Shown: positions 8,601 through 16,232, numbered from the stretch's first letter. The stretch: DNA of 20,296 nucleotides from DASQDT01 sp036380435 (GCA_036380435.1 DASVES010000211.1:1-20296); one strand, 5' to 3'. Notes: generated from the letters alone by a model not told the origin. Numbers and translations are program-made.

Positions 8601-11600
8601 GACGCCGAGCGGCAAAGTGGATCGTCGCGCCCTGCCGGCCCCCGAGACGCAGCGAGCGCAACCCACGCAGAACTTCGTCCCGCCGGGCACCCCTGCCGAA
8701 AGTCTTTTAGCCGACGTGTGGGCGCGTGTGCTCGGCGTCGAGCGGGTGGGCGCTCACGACAACTTTTTCGACCTCGGCGGGGATTCGATCAGGAGCATCG
8801 AAGTCTGCGCGCTGGCGAAGAAGGCGGGGGTTGAAGTATCCGTCCAGCAGTTGTTCGAGTGTCAGACCATTCACGAATTGGCGCGAGTTGCCTTCTCGCC
8901 CGAGCTTGTCACGCCCGAGCCGGCGAGCGTTCCCTTTTCCCTGATCTCGGACGATGACCGCCTCGCCCTGCCGGAGGACGTGGAAGACGCTTACCCGCTC
9001 ACGCGCCTTCAGGCGGGAATGATTTTTCACAGCGGCTACGCCGGAGACGCGGCGACTTATCATGACATCTTCAGTTATCACCTGAGCGGCCCTTGCGTGC
9101 CGGAGTTGATGCGACGGGCGACGGCCGAGCTGGTCAGTCGTCATGCCGTGCTGCGGACTTCCTTTAACCTGACCCGTTACGGCGCGGCAATGCAACTCGT
9201 CCACAGGGAAGTGGAGCTGCCATTTGAAGTCGCAGACCTGCGCCATCTCTCGGAGGCGGAGCAGGAAACGATGATCGGCGAGAGCATGGAGACGGAAAGA
9301 GCGAGGCGCTTCGACTGGGAACAAGCTCCGCTGCTGCGCGTTCAACTCCTTCGCCGGGGCGAGCATACGTATCAACTCACGTTGAGCTTTCACCACGCGA
9401 TCCTCGACGGGTGGAGCCTGGCCTCACTCCTGACGGAACTTTATAACCGCTACGTCTCTCTGCTCGAAGGAGCGGACGCCGCCGCCGCGCCGCCGCCCGA
9501 AACGGCCTTCCGCGACTACGTGGCGCTTGAGTTAGACGCCCTCGAATCGGCCGAGCATCGCTCGTACTGGGCGGGCAAGTTAAACGACAGCACCGTTATC
9601 AAACTTCCGCGACGCCCCGCGTCGATGCTGGCGGGCCGCGACAGACGCGTCAGGGAGTTGCTTGTCCCTCTGACAGCCGAAGAGTGCGGCGCGCTGAGGA
9701 ACCTCGCGCGGGCCGAGGGAGTGGCGCTCAAGAGCGTTCTGCTGGCCGCGCACTTCAGAGTGATGAGCTTACTCGCCGCACAGCCGGACGTGCTGACCGG
9801 CGTCGTCTCGAACGGGAGGCCGGAGACGGCGGACGGCGAGCGTGTCCTCGGCCTCTTCCTGAACACGCTGCCGCTACGCCTCAAACTTTCGCGGGGCACA
9901 TGGCGCGATCTCATCCGCCAGACCTTCGAGGCCGAGGGCGAAGCACTGCCGTTCAGGCGTTACCCGCTCGCCGAGATGCAACAGGTTCACGGTAGCGGAC
10001 AGCCCCTTTTCGAGACCTGTTTCAACTTCACCCATTACCACGTCTTCGAGGGCATACAGGAGTCCGGTAAGGTGCGTGTTTTGGGCGGGGCGAGCGCGGC
10101 GGAAACGAACTTCACCCTGCTGACGAACTTCAACGTGGACCCGGCCTCGTCCGACATCCGTCTGAGTCTCGACTACGACGCGGCGGAACTCTGCGAGGAG
10201 CAGATCGAGGCGTTCGGTAATTACTACCTCTCCGCGCTGCGCGCGATGGCCGACGACCCTTCGGCACGATACGACCTTCACTGTCTGCTCCCCGAAGACG
10301 AGCGCGTGCGCGTGCTCTACGAGTGGAACCAAACCCATGCCCCAGACGCGCAAACACAATGTCTCCACGAACCGTTCGAGGCGCAGGCCGCCCGGACGCC
10401 GGACGCCATTGCCCTCGTCTGCGAAGACGCGCGACTCACCTACGACGAGTTGAACAGGCGAGCCAACCGGCTGGCCCACCGCCTGCTGGGCCTCGGCGTC
10501 GGCCCGGAGCTTCGAGTCGGCATCTGCCTCGACCGAAGCCCCGAAATGGTCGTGGCGATGATGAGTTCACTCAAGGCCGGGGGCGCATACCTGCCACTCG
10601 ATCCCGCGTACCCGAGCGAGCGCCTGCGCTTCATGCTCGAAGACTCACGCGCCACAGTCGTCATCACCCAGCGGCGCCTCCTGCATCAACTACCCCCACA
10701 CGCGGCCCACGTTATTTGTTTGGACGAAGAGGCCGACGAGTCCGCGCGGGTGAGCGAAGACAACCCGGCCGTCAAAGTCTGGCCCGACAACCTCGCATAC
10801 GTCATCTACACTTCCGGCTCGACGGGCGCTCCGAAGGGCGTGGCGATACAGCACCGCAGCGCCGTCGCCTTCCTGTCATGGGTCGGGAAGGTCTTCGCGC
10901 CGCAAGACCTCGTCGGGGTGCTTTTCTCGACCTCCATCTGTTTCGATCTTTCCGTCTTCGAGTTGTTCGCGCCCTTGAACGCGGGGGGCACGGTCATCCT
11001 CGCCGAAAACGCCCTGCGATTACCCACGCTGCCCGCCGCCGGTGAAGTGACGCTGATTAATCTAGTCCCATCGGCGCTTGCCGAACTGCTGCGCGTTGAC
11101 GGCATCCCCGAGTCGGTGCGGACTGTGAATCTGGCAGGCGAACCGCTCGCCCTCGAACTCGTGCGGCAGACTTACGCGAAGGGACACGTCGAGCGCGTCT
11201 TCAACCTCTACGGGCCGTCCGAAGACACCACCTACTCGACCGGCATCCTTCTGGAGAAGGACGGCTGCGAGCCTCCGCCCATCGGCCGACCCATCTCAAA
11301 CACGCAGGTCTACCTGCTTGATCGGCAGATGCAACCCGTCCCCGTCGGCACTCCCGGCGTCCTGTACATCGGGGGAGACGGCCTCGCCCGCGGCTATCTG
11401 AACGGGAGCCAACTGACCGCCGAGAAGTTTGTGCCTCATCCCTTTTCGACCGAGCCGGGCCGCAGGCTCTACAACACGGGCGACCTTGCGCGCTACCTGC
11501 CGGACGGAAACCTTGAGTTCCTCGGACGCATCGACCAACAGGTGAAGGTGCGCGGATTCCGCATCGAACTCGGCGAGGTCGAGGCGGTGTTGAAACAGCA

Positions 11601-13020
11601 CCCGGCCGTGGAGAGCGCCGTCGTGCTGGCCATCGACGGCGGCCCCGGCGAGAAGCGGCTGGTGGCTTATGTCGTCCCTGAAGGCTCGGAAACGATTTCC
11701 GCCCGCGAGCTTCATGATTCTTTGAGCGAAAAGCTCCCCGGCTACATGATTCCCTCGACCTTCATCACGCTTGAGAGATTGCCGCTAACGCCCAACGGCA
11801 AACTTAACCGCGCGGCGCTCCCGGCGCCCGAACGTGACGGCGTCGAACTTCGACACGCATCGATGCCGCCCCGCGACACACTCGAACTCAAACTGGCGCG
11901 CGTCTGGGAAGAAGTGCTCGGCGTCAGGCCGGTCGGGGTTCTGGACAATTTCTTCCTCGACCTCGGAGGCCACTCGATTCTGGCCGTGCGGCTCATGGCG
12001 CAGATCGAGAAACAATTCGGCCGGAGTATTTCACTGCCGGCGTTCCTCCGCGGCGCGACGGTCGAACAACTGGCCGCGGCGTTGCGCCGGGAACAGGAAG
12101 CAGATTCGCCGACGCCGCTCGTGCCGATTAACCCGAACGGCTTAAGGCCGCCGTTCTTCTGCGTGCACCCGGCGACGGGGAGCGCACTGTGTTACGTACA
12201 CCTCGCGCGACATCTCGGCCCCGACCAGCCGTTCTATGGGCTTCAAGCGCCGGGCCTCGACGGTGACCAGCAGCCGCTCTCCGACATCGAGGAGATGGCG
12301 CGCCACTACATCGACGCACTGCGGACGGTGCAGCCCGAAGGCCCTTATTATCTGGGTGGGCATTCGTTCGGAGGGGTCGTGGCCTACGAGATGGCGCAAC
12401 AGTTGGGCAGGGTAGGGCAGGAGATCGCGCTGCTGGCCATCCTCGACACGATGGCGCCGTCAGGCCCGGCCCCTTCGCCGCCAGAACTCGACGACACGAT
12501 GATGTTGTGTGAGATTGCCGGGGTGATCGAGCGCTTCCTCAATCAAAATCTCTCGGTCAAATATGAAGACCTCAAGGCCCTCGCGTTCGAGGAGCAGCTA
12601 TCAATCCTACTGGCCCGGCTGAAGGAAATCGGCATACTTCCGCAGGACGCCGAGACAAAACATGTGCGAGGTCTGCTGCAAGTCGAGAAGGCCAACGTCA
12701 CGGCCCTCGGCAGATACGTCCCGCAAAGTTACCGAGGCAAGATCACTTTGTTCCGCGCGGCCGTGCTCCACAGCGAGGATTTCAGAAGTCTATCTCTGCG
12801 CGGGTTCCTCGATCCCACGTATGGGTGGGGCGGCCTCACCACGATTAGCCCCGAGGTTCACATCGTCCCCGGAGACCACATTACGATGATTACAGAGCCG
12901 AGCGCCGCCGTGTTGGCCGAGCGACTTCGTTCGCCTCTCGGCGTGTTGAGCGTGGGCGGATGGGGCAGGCCGGACGCATCCGAAGCACGGTCGAGCGGCG
13001 TGAGGGAACTGCGTCCGTGA
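5647..13020 (+). CDS. Terminal NRPS, C-A-T-C-A-T-TE, predicted Val-Ala modules with release
   Basis: A 2457-residue bimodular NRPS. C1 47-480 is LCL-like (HHIVSDG, 178-184). A1 503-1000 (YTSGTTGRPKG, K990) reads D-A-F-W-L-G-G-T-F-K, a valine-type code. T1 has GGDS with Ser1047. C2 1110-1550 opens with DAYPLTRLQAGMIFHS, closer to DCL/epimerase-type domains than to LCL, with HHAILDG (1249-1255). A2 1573-2060 (YTSGSTGAPKG, K2052) reads D-L-F-N-N-A-L-T-Y-K, the known alanine code. T2 has FFLDLGGHS with Ser2110 and one residue more than the usual FFELGGHS. The thioesterase spans about 2160-2425: GHSFGG with nucleophile Ser2240, Asp2267 in AILDTMAP and His2411 in PGDH. The TE marks the end of the assembly line and releases the peptide by hydrolysis or cyclisation. 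Start is TTG. Substrate codes were aligned by eye to the PheA positions; the alanine call is the firmest. Confidence 0.95.
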   Translation: MSNTSERIANLSQEKRRLLELLLLEEKGRGPRDERIPARGEVSPSSPLSFSQQRLWFFDQVTPGSPLHNLSSILRARGALNLNAFEQSLNELVRRHESLRTTFPADEGRPLQLVAAPRPLQITVNDLGDLPETAREAEALRVAAEEGRRPFDLARGPLMRASVLRLGPEDHLLVFTTHHIVSDGWSQGVIVREMSELYRSFLTGAQVRLPELPITYADFANWQRETLRGEALEADLTYWKRALDGVAPLDLPLDRPRPAVPDFRSEEEVFELPEHLSEALRALSRQEGVTLYMTLLAAFEVLLRRYTGQTDISVGSSVANRTRREIENIVGCFVNILVLRTDLSGDPTIGELLGRVREVCLGAYAHAELPFERVVGEVQTDRNLNHNTLFQVAFILMSAPAPDLQLPGLSLSRVEINHGLTEYDLSLMLAEEGQRLVGRLTYRSELFGRDTARRMLGHWRRILEGFVADPHRRLSELELLSNAERQHLLHDLNQTATDYEREMCVHEVFERQAELAPDAVAVVHDGGQLTYGELNRRANQLARHLRSLGVGPEVRVGVCVERSPEMIVGLLAILKAGGAYVPLDPSYPLERLTFMLEDSAAPVLLTQEHLLDVLPATWASVVCLDSDWELVSRQSGEDVRGGAAPENLCYVMYTSGTTGRPKGVSVTHRGVVRLVRETNYVNQTPHDTFLQFAPISFDASTFEVWGSLLGGARLALAPASTRSPEELAETIRTHRVTILWLTAALFHQMAEHYPESLFGVRQLLAGGDVLQPSQVRKMLRGPAENLLINGYGPTENTTFTCCHVMSAGDDLEGAVPIGRPIANTQVYILDEHMRPLPIGLPGELYIGGDGLARDYLNRPGLTAEKFVPHPFADGPGERLFRSGDRARYLVDGNIEFLGRADGQVKIRGFRIELEEVESALLRHPSVGQCVVVAREERPGDKRLVAYVVSGLGQPAEPEQLRGFLKLRLPDYMLPSAFVALEALPLTPSGKVDRRALPAPETQRAQPTQNFVPPGTPAESLLADVWARVLGVERVGAHDNFFDLGGDSIRSIEVCALAKKAGVEVSVQQLFECQTIHELARVAFSPELVTPEPASVPFSLISDDDRLALPEDVEDAYPLTRLQAGMIFHSGYAGDAATYHDIFSYHLSGPCVPELMRRATAELVSRHAVLRTSFNLTRYGAAMQLVHREVELPFEVADLRHLSEAEQETMIGESMETERARRFDWEQAPLLRVQLLRRGEHTYQLTLSFHHAILDGWSLASLLTELYNRYVSLLEGADAAAAPPPETAFRDYVALELDALESAEHRSYWAGKLNDSTVIKLPRRPASMLAGRDRRVRELLVPLTAEECGALRNLARAEGVALKSVLLAAHFRVMSLLAAQPDVLTGVVSNGRPETADGERVLGLFLNTLPLRLKLSRGTWRDLIRQTFEAEGEALPFRRYPLAEMQQVHGSGQPLFETCFNFTHYHVFEGIQESGKVRVLGGASAAETNFTLLTNFNVDPASSDIRLSLDYDAAELCEEQIEAFGNYYLSALRAMADDPSARYDLHCLLPEDERVRVLYEWNQTHAPDAQTQCLHEPFEAQAARTPDAIALVCEDARLTYDELNRRANRLAHRLLGLGVGPELRVGICLDRSPEMVVAMMSSLKAGGAYLPLDPAYPSERLRFMLEDSRATVVITQRRLLHQLPPHAAHVICLDEEADESARVSEDNPAVKVWPDNLAYVIYTSGSTGAPKGVAIQHRSAVAFLSWVGKVFAPQDLVGVLFSTSICFDLSVFELFAPLNAGGTVILAENALRLPTLPAAGEVTLINLVPSALAELLRVDGIPESVRTVNLAGEPLALELVRQTYAKGHVERVFNLYGPSEDTTYSTGILLEKDGCEPPPIGRPISNTQVYLLDRQMQPVPVGTPGVLYIGGDGLARGYLNGSQLTAEKFVPHPFSTEPGRRLYNTGDLARYLPDGNLEFLGRIDQQVKVRGFRIELGEVEAVLKQHPAVESAVVLAIDGGPGEKRLVAYVVPEGSETISARELHDSLSEKLPGYMIPSTFITLERLPLTPNGKLNRAALPAPERDGVELRHASMPPRDTLELKLARVWEEVLGVRPVGVLDNFFLDLGGHSILAVRLMAQIEKQFGRSISLPAFLRGATVEQLAAALRREQEADSPTPLVPINPNGLRPPFFCVHPATGSALCYVHLARHLGPDQPFYGLQAPGLDGDQQPLSDIEEMARHYIDALRTVQPEGPYYLGGHSFGGVVAYEMAQQLGRVGQEIALLAILDTMAPSGPAPSPPELDDTMMLCEIAGVIERFLNQNLSVKYEDLKALAFEEQLSILLARLKEIGILPQDAETKHVRGLLQVEKANVTALGRYVPQSYRGKITLFRAAVLHSEDFRSLSLRGFLDPTYGWGGLTTISPEVHIVPGDHITMITEPSAAVLAERLRSPLGVLSVGGWGRPDASEARSSGVRELRP

Positions 13021-13022
13021 CG

Positions 13023-13047
13023 GGCCGCGAGAGCCGTGCCCGCGGCC
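13023..13047. terminator. GC-rich hairpin between convergent genes, possible bidirectional terminator
   Basis: GGCCGCG (13023-13029) and CGCGGCC (13041-13047) form a perfect 7-bp stem with an 11-base loop, directly after the NRPS stop at 13020 and before the convergent ABC exporter stop at 13075. There is no T tract on either side, so termination is inferred mainly from position. Confidence 0.35.
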
Positions 13048-13074
13048 GTGGACAAGCATTTCGTTTCCCGGCCG

Positions 13075-15156
13075 TTAGCGTTTGAGTCGGATTTCCAACT
13101 GATCGCCGAATGGGTCTTCGTTCTGAAGCCGCCACAGGGAGGCATAGAGACCTTCGTGGGCGAGCAGTTCGTCGTGGGTGCCTGCCTCGGTAATCCTTCC
13201 GCTTTCGAGTACGAGAATCCTGTCAACCGAACGTATCGTAGACAGCCGGTGGGCGATGATGATGACGTTCTTCCCGGTCGCGGCCTTGCGGAGAGACCTT
13301 TTAAAGGCGGACTCCGTTTCGTTGTCGAGGTGGGAGGTCGCCTCGTCGAGGGCGAGGATGGACGCCCCGCTGGTGAGCTTGAGGAGGGCGCGGGCAATAG
13401 CCACGCGCTGCCTCTGCCCGCCGGATAATCGCCGCCCGCGCTCGCCGACTTCGGCGTCCAAACCGCCGGGCACGGACGTGATTAAATCGAGTGCGCCGGC
13501 GTCGCGCATCGCTTCGAGAATTTGCTCTTCCGTCGCACGTCTCTGGCCGAAGATGACGTTCTCCCGAATGGTTCCCTGAAACAGGTAGACGTCCTGACTG
13601 ACCATGCTCACGGCAGACCTCAGGTTGTGGAGGTCCAGATCGCGGATGTCATTGCCGTCCAGCGATATCCGCCCGGAGTCCACGTCGAAGAAGCGCAGGA
13701 GCAGGCGCAGCAGCGTGCTTTTGCCGGAGCCGGTCGGGCCGACGATGCCGACGGTCTCGCCGGGCCGGAGGTGGAACGAGACGTTTTCAAGCACTTTGAC
13801 GGAAGGGTCATAGCCGAAGGAAACGTCTTCGAAGATCACCTCGCCACGCACTTCCTCCGCCGACAGGCGAACCGGCCCACTCTGGATTTGCGGGTAAGAT
13901 TCCAGCACCCGTGCCAGCCGCCCGGCCGAATCGTCGGCCCTGTGATACAGGCCCGTCACCTGCTCGATGCCCGTGAGGGAGCGCAGCAGTTGCGGGAACC
14001 AGTAGACGAGCCGGAGGAAGTTGCTTAAAGAGATGCCGCCCCCGGCGGTGATGAATCCGGCGTAGCCGGCCGTCAAGACGAACGTGGTGGAGAAGAGGCC
14101 GCTGATGAAGTTCGTCTGTAGGGAGGCGGCCCGCTCCGCCCCCAGAGTATGTTGAGCGAGCGCGGCGTCGCACTCGCTCAGGCGGCGCGCTTCCTCCCAC
14201 TCCGCCGTGAAGCTCTTGACATCGGCAATGCCCGCCAGATTGTTCTCCAACATCTGATTGAATTGCTTGGTCGTTTCCCCTCGTCTCGCGTAGCGCTCGG
14301 TAATCTTCCCCCCGAAGAAGCGGGACGACAGAAAGATGATTGGCAGTGGGAGGAAGATGATCAGGCCGAGGCTCGGCGCGGAAGTGATGATGAAGAAGCC
14401 GGCCACGGCGATGGTCAGCGCCTTCTCGATGATCACGTCGCCGCTCCGCTCGACGAACTCCCCAACCTGCGCGGTGTCTTTGGTGACGAGGTCGATGAGT
14501 GGGCCTGTGCCGTAGCGGTCGAAGAATTCCACGTCCTGCTTTTCGATGCGGGTGATGAGTTGATCGCGCAGGTCGTGCTGCGTCGCTTGCCCCAGCCGCC
14601 GCCACGCTTCCTTCCGGTGATACTGAAGGTAGAGATCGACGCCGGTCAGCAGCAGAGACCAACCCGTCATCACCAGCAGTTGGGCGCCCGTGCTGACAAT
14701 GCCCAGAGACCGCAGGAAGCCCGGCCCGCTGCCACGGGCCGTGTTCACTATCGAGACGAATGACAGACCTTGCAGGAGGTGAACGGAGTGGCCGACGGTA
14801 GATAAGACGGGGGGCGTCAGCGCCTGATCGCGCGGGAGGAATGATTTGAGTATGCCGGAGATCGCCGACCCGGACTTCGCGCCTGAAGGCCGCGACGCGA
14901 CCGGGGGCGGGAGTTGCTTGAAGCCCTCCCGGATGAGAGCCTCCACATCGAAGTCAGGCGTATCGGTCGAGTATGTGACCAGCACCCCGGCGGAAGTGGG
15001 GTTAGCTTTAACGTGGAGCACGCCCTGACGCTGACTGAGGAGGCGCTCCAGGTCCTGCGCGGTTCCGGGCCTCCCACGTAGAGCCTTGACCTCCCAGCGC
15101 TCGCGGCCGCGGATGCGGGAGCGCAGGCGCATTCCTAATGAGTCATGAGTGCCCAT
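13075..15156 (-). CDS. ABC exporter (fused permease and ATPase) with N-terminal HMA_2-like domain
   Basis: A 693-residue half-transporter of the MsbA/type IV exporter class. Residues 17-82 form a beta-alpha-beta-beta-alpha unit (RWEVKAL, a helix with DLERLL, GVLHVKANPTSAGVLVTYS, then a helix) typical of the HMA_2-like ferredoxin fold. It has no Cys and hence no CxxC metal site. A membrane domain covers about 115-400 (hydrophobic spans near 118-140, 150-178, 243-280 and 350-375). The ATPase has Walker A GPTGSGKS (473-480), signature LSGGQ (577-581), Walker B ILALDEA (600-606) and H-loop H636. All are intact, so the protein should act as a homodimer or heterodimer in the inner membrane. It starts 9 bases after a DUF5132-like gene. 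Substrate could be the NRPS peptide (it lies next to the cluster, though convergent) or something linked to the metal-type neighbours. An internal ATG at residue 9 is an alternative start; neither has a clear ribosome binding site. Confidence 0.9.
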   Translation of the reverse strand: MGTHDSLGMRLRSRIRGRERWEVKALRGRPGTAQDLERLLSQRQGVLHVKANPTSAGVLVTYSTDTPDFDVEALIREGFKQLPPPVASRPSGAKSGSAISGILKSFLPRDQALTPPVLSTVGHSVHLLQGLSFVSIVNTARGSGPGFLRSLGIVSTGAQLLVMTGWSLLLTGVDLYLQYHRKEAWRRLGQATQHDLRDQLITRIEKQDVEFFDRYGTGPLIDLVTKDTAQVGEFVERSGDVIIEKALTIAVAGFFIITSAPSLGLIIFLPLPIIFLSSRFFGGKITERYARRGETTKQFNQMLENNLAGIADVKSFTAEWEEARRLSECDAALAQHTLGAERAASLQTNFISGLFSTTFVLTAGYAGFITAGGGISLSNFLRLVYWFPQLLRSLTGIEQVTGLYHRADDSAGRLARVLESYPQIQSGPVRLSAEEVRGEVIFEDVSFGYDPSVKVLENVSFHLRPGETVGIVGPTGSGKSTLLRLLLRFFDVDSGRISLDGNDIRDLDLHNLRSAVSMVSQDVYLFQGTIRENVIFGQRRATEEQILEAMRDAGALDLITSVPGGLDAEVGERGRRLSGGQRQRVAIARALLKLTSGASILALDEATSHLDNETESAFKRSLRKAATGKNVIIIAHRLSTIRSVDRILVLESGRITEAGTHDELLAHEGLYASLWRLQNEDPFGDQLEIRLKR

Positions 15157-15165
15157 CCCGCCGGA

Positions 15166-15378
15166 TCACCACTTCGGGTCCTGAGGTGGCTGCTCGGAAA
15201 CTTCCGCGGTAGCCTCGGCCGCGATGTCTTCCATGTCTTCCATGGCCCGCTGCGACATCTCTTTCATCGCCCGCCCGGCCTTAATGCCGCCCTTGATGCC
15301 TTCCTTGGCCAGAAACCTCCAGTGCTGGGCAAGCACAATGCCCGAGACGAGGCCCACAAAAAAATGTGTCTTTTTCAT
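15166..15378 (-). CDS. Small DUF5132-like membrane protein
   Basis: A 70-residue protein. The N-terminus has one short hydrophobic stretch (HFFVGLVSGIVLAQHW, 5-20) with small-residue spacing. Then comes an amphipathic Gly/Lys helix (AKEGIKGGIKAGRAMKEM, 24-41) and an acidic helix with EDMEDIAAEATAE (near 47-59). This order, including the ED-I-AEA tail, matches what I recall of the DUF5132 family; the ferrosome protein FezA/DUF6110 group looks similar. Such proteins are usually found beside HMA_2 proteins and metal P-type ATPases, and here the next gene, 9 bases downstream, carries an HMA_2-like domain. This supports a joint function. The molecular role is unknown. No good ribosome binding site precedes the ATG. 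Confidence 0.72.
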   Translation of the reverse strand: MKKTHFFVGLVSGIVLAQHWRFLAKEGIKGGIKAGRAMKEMSQRAMEDMEDIAAEATAEVSEQPPQDPKW

Positions 15379-15711
15379 AATTGTTGAAAGCGTCCAGGTG
15401 ATTTCGGAGCTGACTCGAAGATACTAATCTTTGTTGGAGGGGGCGGGTTAACCCTGACGATGAGGCGAGGTCTCCCCCATTCTGAGGGAGGGGACTGACC
15501 AAATCGGCATCGATGCGCCGCCGCGTCCGCTATATCGAGTTGACCCTCCGAGCAAGCCGCGGGGCGACCGGCGGCGCCTGAACCTGGCAATTCAGGAATT
15601 CAACGACTCTTGCGCCTCACCTCTCGATTTTATAGACGACTCCATATTGGCGTACGCCCGCAGTCAGCGGCGTACGCCAATGAGCCGTTACCGACGCGTT
15701 CGGTCAGTCTC
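15379..15711. other. Intergenic region with several palindromes
   Basis: A 333-base stretch between two leftward genes, with no gene I can support. It holds a double GGCGTACGCC palindrome (15646-15681) and a 10-base palindrome GGGTTAACCC (15445-15454). A leftward TATAAA (15629-15634) may be a -10 element for the DUF5132-ABC pair; the matching -35 position would fall inside the left palindrome and has a poor consensus. The 15445-15454 palindrome may be a second regulator site. Confidence 0.4.
15646..15681. repeat. 13-bp inverted repeat made of two copies of the palindrome GGCGTACGCC
   Basis: ATTGGCGTACGCC (15646-15658) and GGCGTACGCCAAT (15669-15681) are perfect reverse complements with a 10-base spacer. 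Each core GGCGTACGCC is itself a palindrome, and the two cores begin 20 bases apart, about two helical turns, which suits side-by-side binding of two dimers on one DNA face. As RNA it could also be a 13-bp hairpin lying about 30 bases past the stop of the DUF6072-like gene. No T tract follows in that direction, so an operator is at least as likely as a terminator. Confidence 0.6.
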
Positions 15712-15990
15712 TTACTTTGCTGTCCGAGACGAGGAAGACGGGGTTGCCGCCGAGCTGAGGTTCTCACTCAGACTGCGGTCGGTCAGGGCCACGCTCAGTG
15801 AGTTGGCCCTGACCAGAAGCAGGCCGATGGGGCCGAACAAAGCTGCGGCAAGGATTCCGGCTCCGGCGTGAAGCGCGGCCTGCTGGAAGTCTCCCTTGAC
15901 GAGATTGCTTCCGCCGGGGAATACATATTCGCCGGCCACGTGTAAACCAGTAACTACAACATTATTAACGTTCGCGGGCTCGTTAGGCAT
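15712..15990 (-). CDS. DUF6072-like small membrane protein
   Basis: A 92-residue protein. The core EYVFPGGSNLVKGDF (21-35) followed by a Gly/Ala-rich hydrophobic segment (LHAGAGILAAALFGPIGLLL, 40-59) and RANSLSVALT (61-70) matches my memory of the DUF6072 family. The C-terminal tail (71-92) is Ser/Thr-rich and looks disordered. It has no catalytic motif. It probably sits in a membrane through the 40-60 segment. It lies upstream of, and on the same strand as, the DUF5132-like gene and the HMA_2-ABC exporter, but 333 bases away, so it may have its own promoter. Function unknown. The start is well fixed by an AAAGGAG site. Confidence 0.75.
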   Translation of the reverse strand: MPNEPANVNNVVVTGLHVAGEYVFPGGSNLVKGDFQQAALHAGAGILAAALFGPIGLLLVRANSLSVALTDRSLSENLSSAATPSSSSRTAK

Positions 15991-15998
15991 CTCCAGGT

Positions 15999-16005
15999 CT
16001 CCTTT
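15999..16005 (-). promoter_or_regulatory. Strong ribosome binding site of the DUF6072-like gene
   Basis: On the minus strand AAAGGAG is followed by 8 bases and then the ATG at 15990. It confirms that this small reading frame is translated and fixes its start. Confidence 0.75.
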
Positions 16006-16073
16006 GTGGTTCGGTCAACCACGGTGTATCAACATGAGGGTTGAGGGTTCTTCATCTCCGAGAATGTAAAGCA

Positions 16074-16090
16074 AAATTGAAGTTCAATTT
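16074..16090. promoter_or_regulatory. Palindrome AAATTGAA-G-TTCAATTT, possible operator
   Basis: A perfect 8-bp inverted repeat with a 1-base centre. It lies 7 bases past the candidate -10 element, at the expected transcription start of the leftward gene, where a repressor would block initiation. AT-rich sequence raises the chance of an accidental palindrome. Confidence 0.4.
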
Positions 16091-16096
16091 GAAATA

Positions 16097-16125
16097 ACTT
16101 TATCCCCGTTCATTATTTTATGCAA
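16097..16125 (-). promoter_or_regulatory. Candidate leftward sigma-70-type promoter
   Basis: On the minus strand TTGCAT (16120-16125) and TAAAGT (16097-16102) are 17 bases apart. They match the consensus at 3 and 4 of 6 positions, so the call rests on spacing, AT-rich context and the palindrome just downstream. It would transcribe the DUF6072-like gene with a leader of about 100 bases. Confidence 0.3.
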
Positions 16126-16232
16126 GGATTTTTGTAACCCGGCGAGCGCCGCGCCGAAGTCACAGCAGAACCTTTGCAGTCGGGGTTATGTGATAGACTT
16201 TGTAATAGCTTGATTCATAGACGCGCCCCTTT

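Noticed and set aside
9025..9051. FHSGYAGD near the start of C2 as a dual epimerisation/condensation motif
   Set aside because: The dual E/C motif needs HH(I/L)xxxxGD; here the second His is missing and spacing is one residue short.
15375..15590. Leftward 71-codon frame whose TGA overlaps the ATG of the DUF5132-like gene (ATGA)
   Set aside because: The overlap is suggestive because the downstream gene lacks a good ribosome binding site. However, it starts at TTG, is Pro/Ser/Arg-rich without family likeness, and runs through palindromic regulatory sequence, so it is not supported as a gene.
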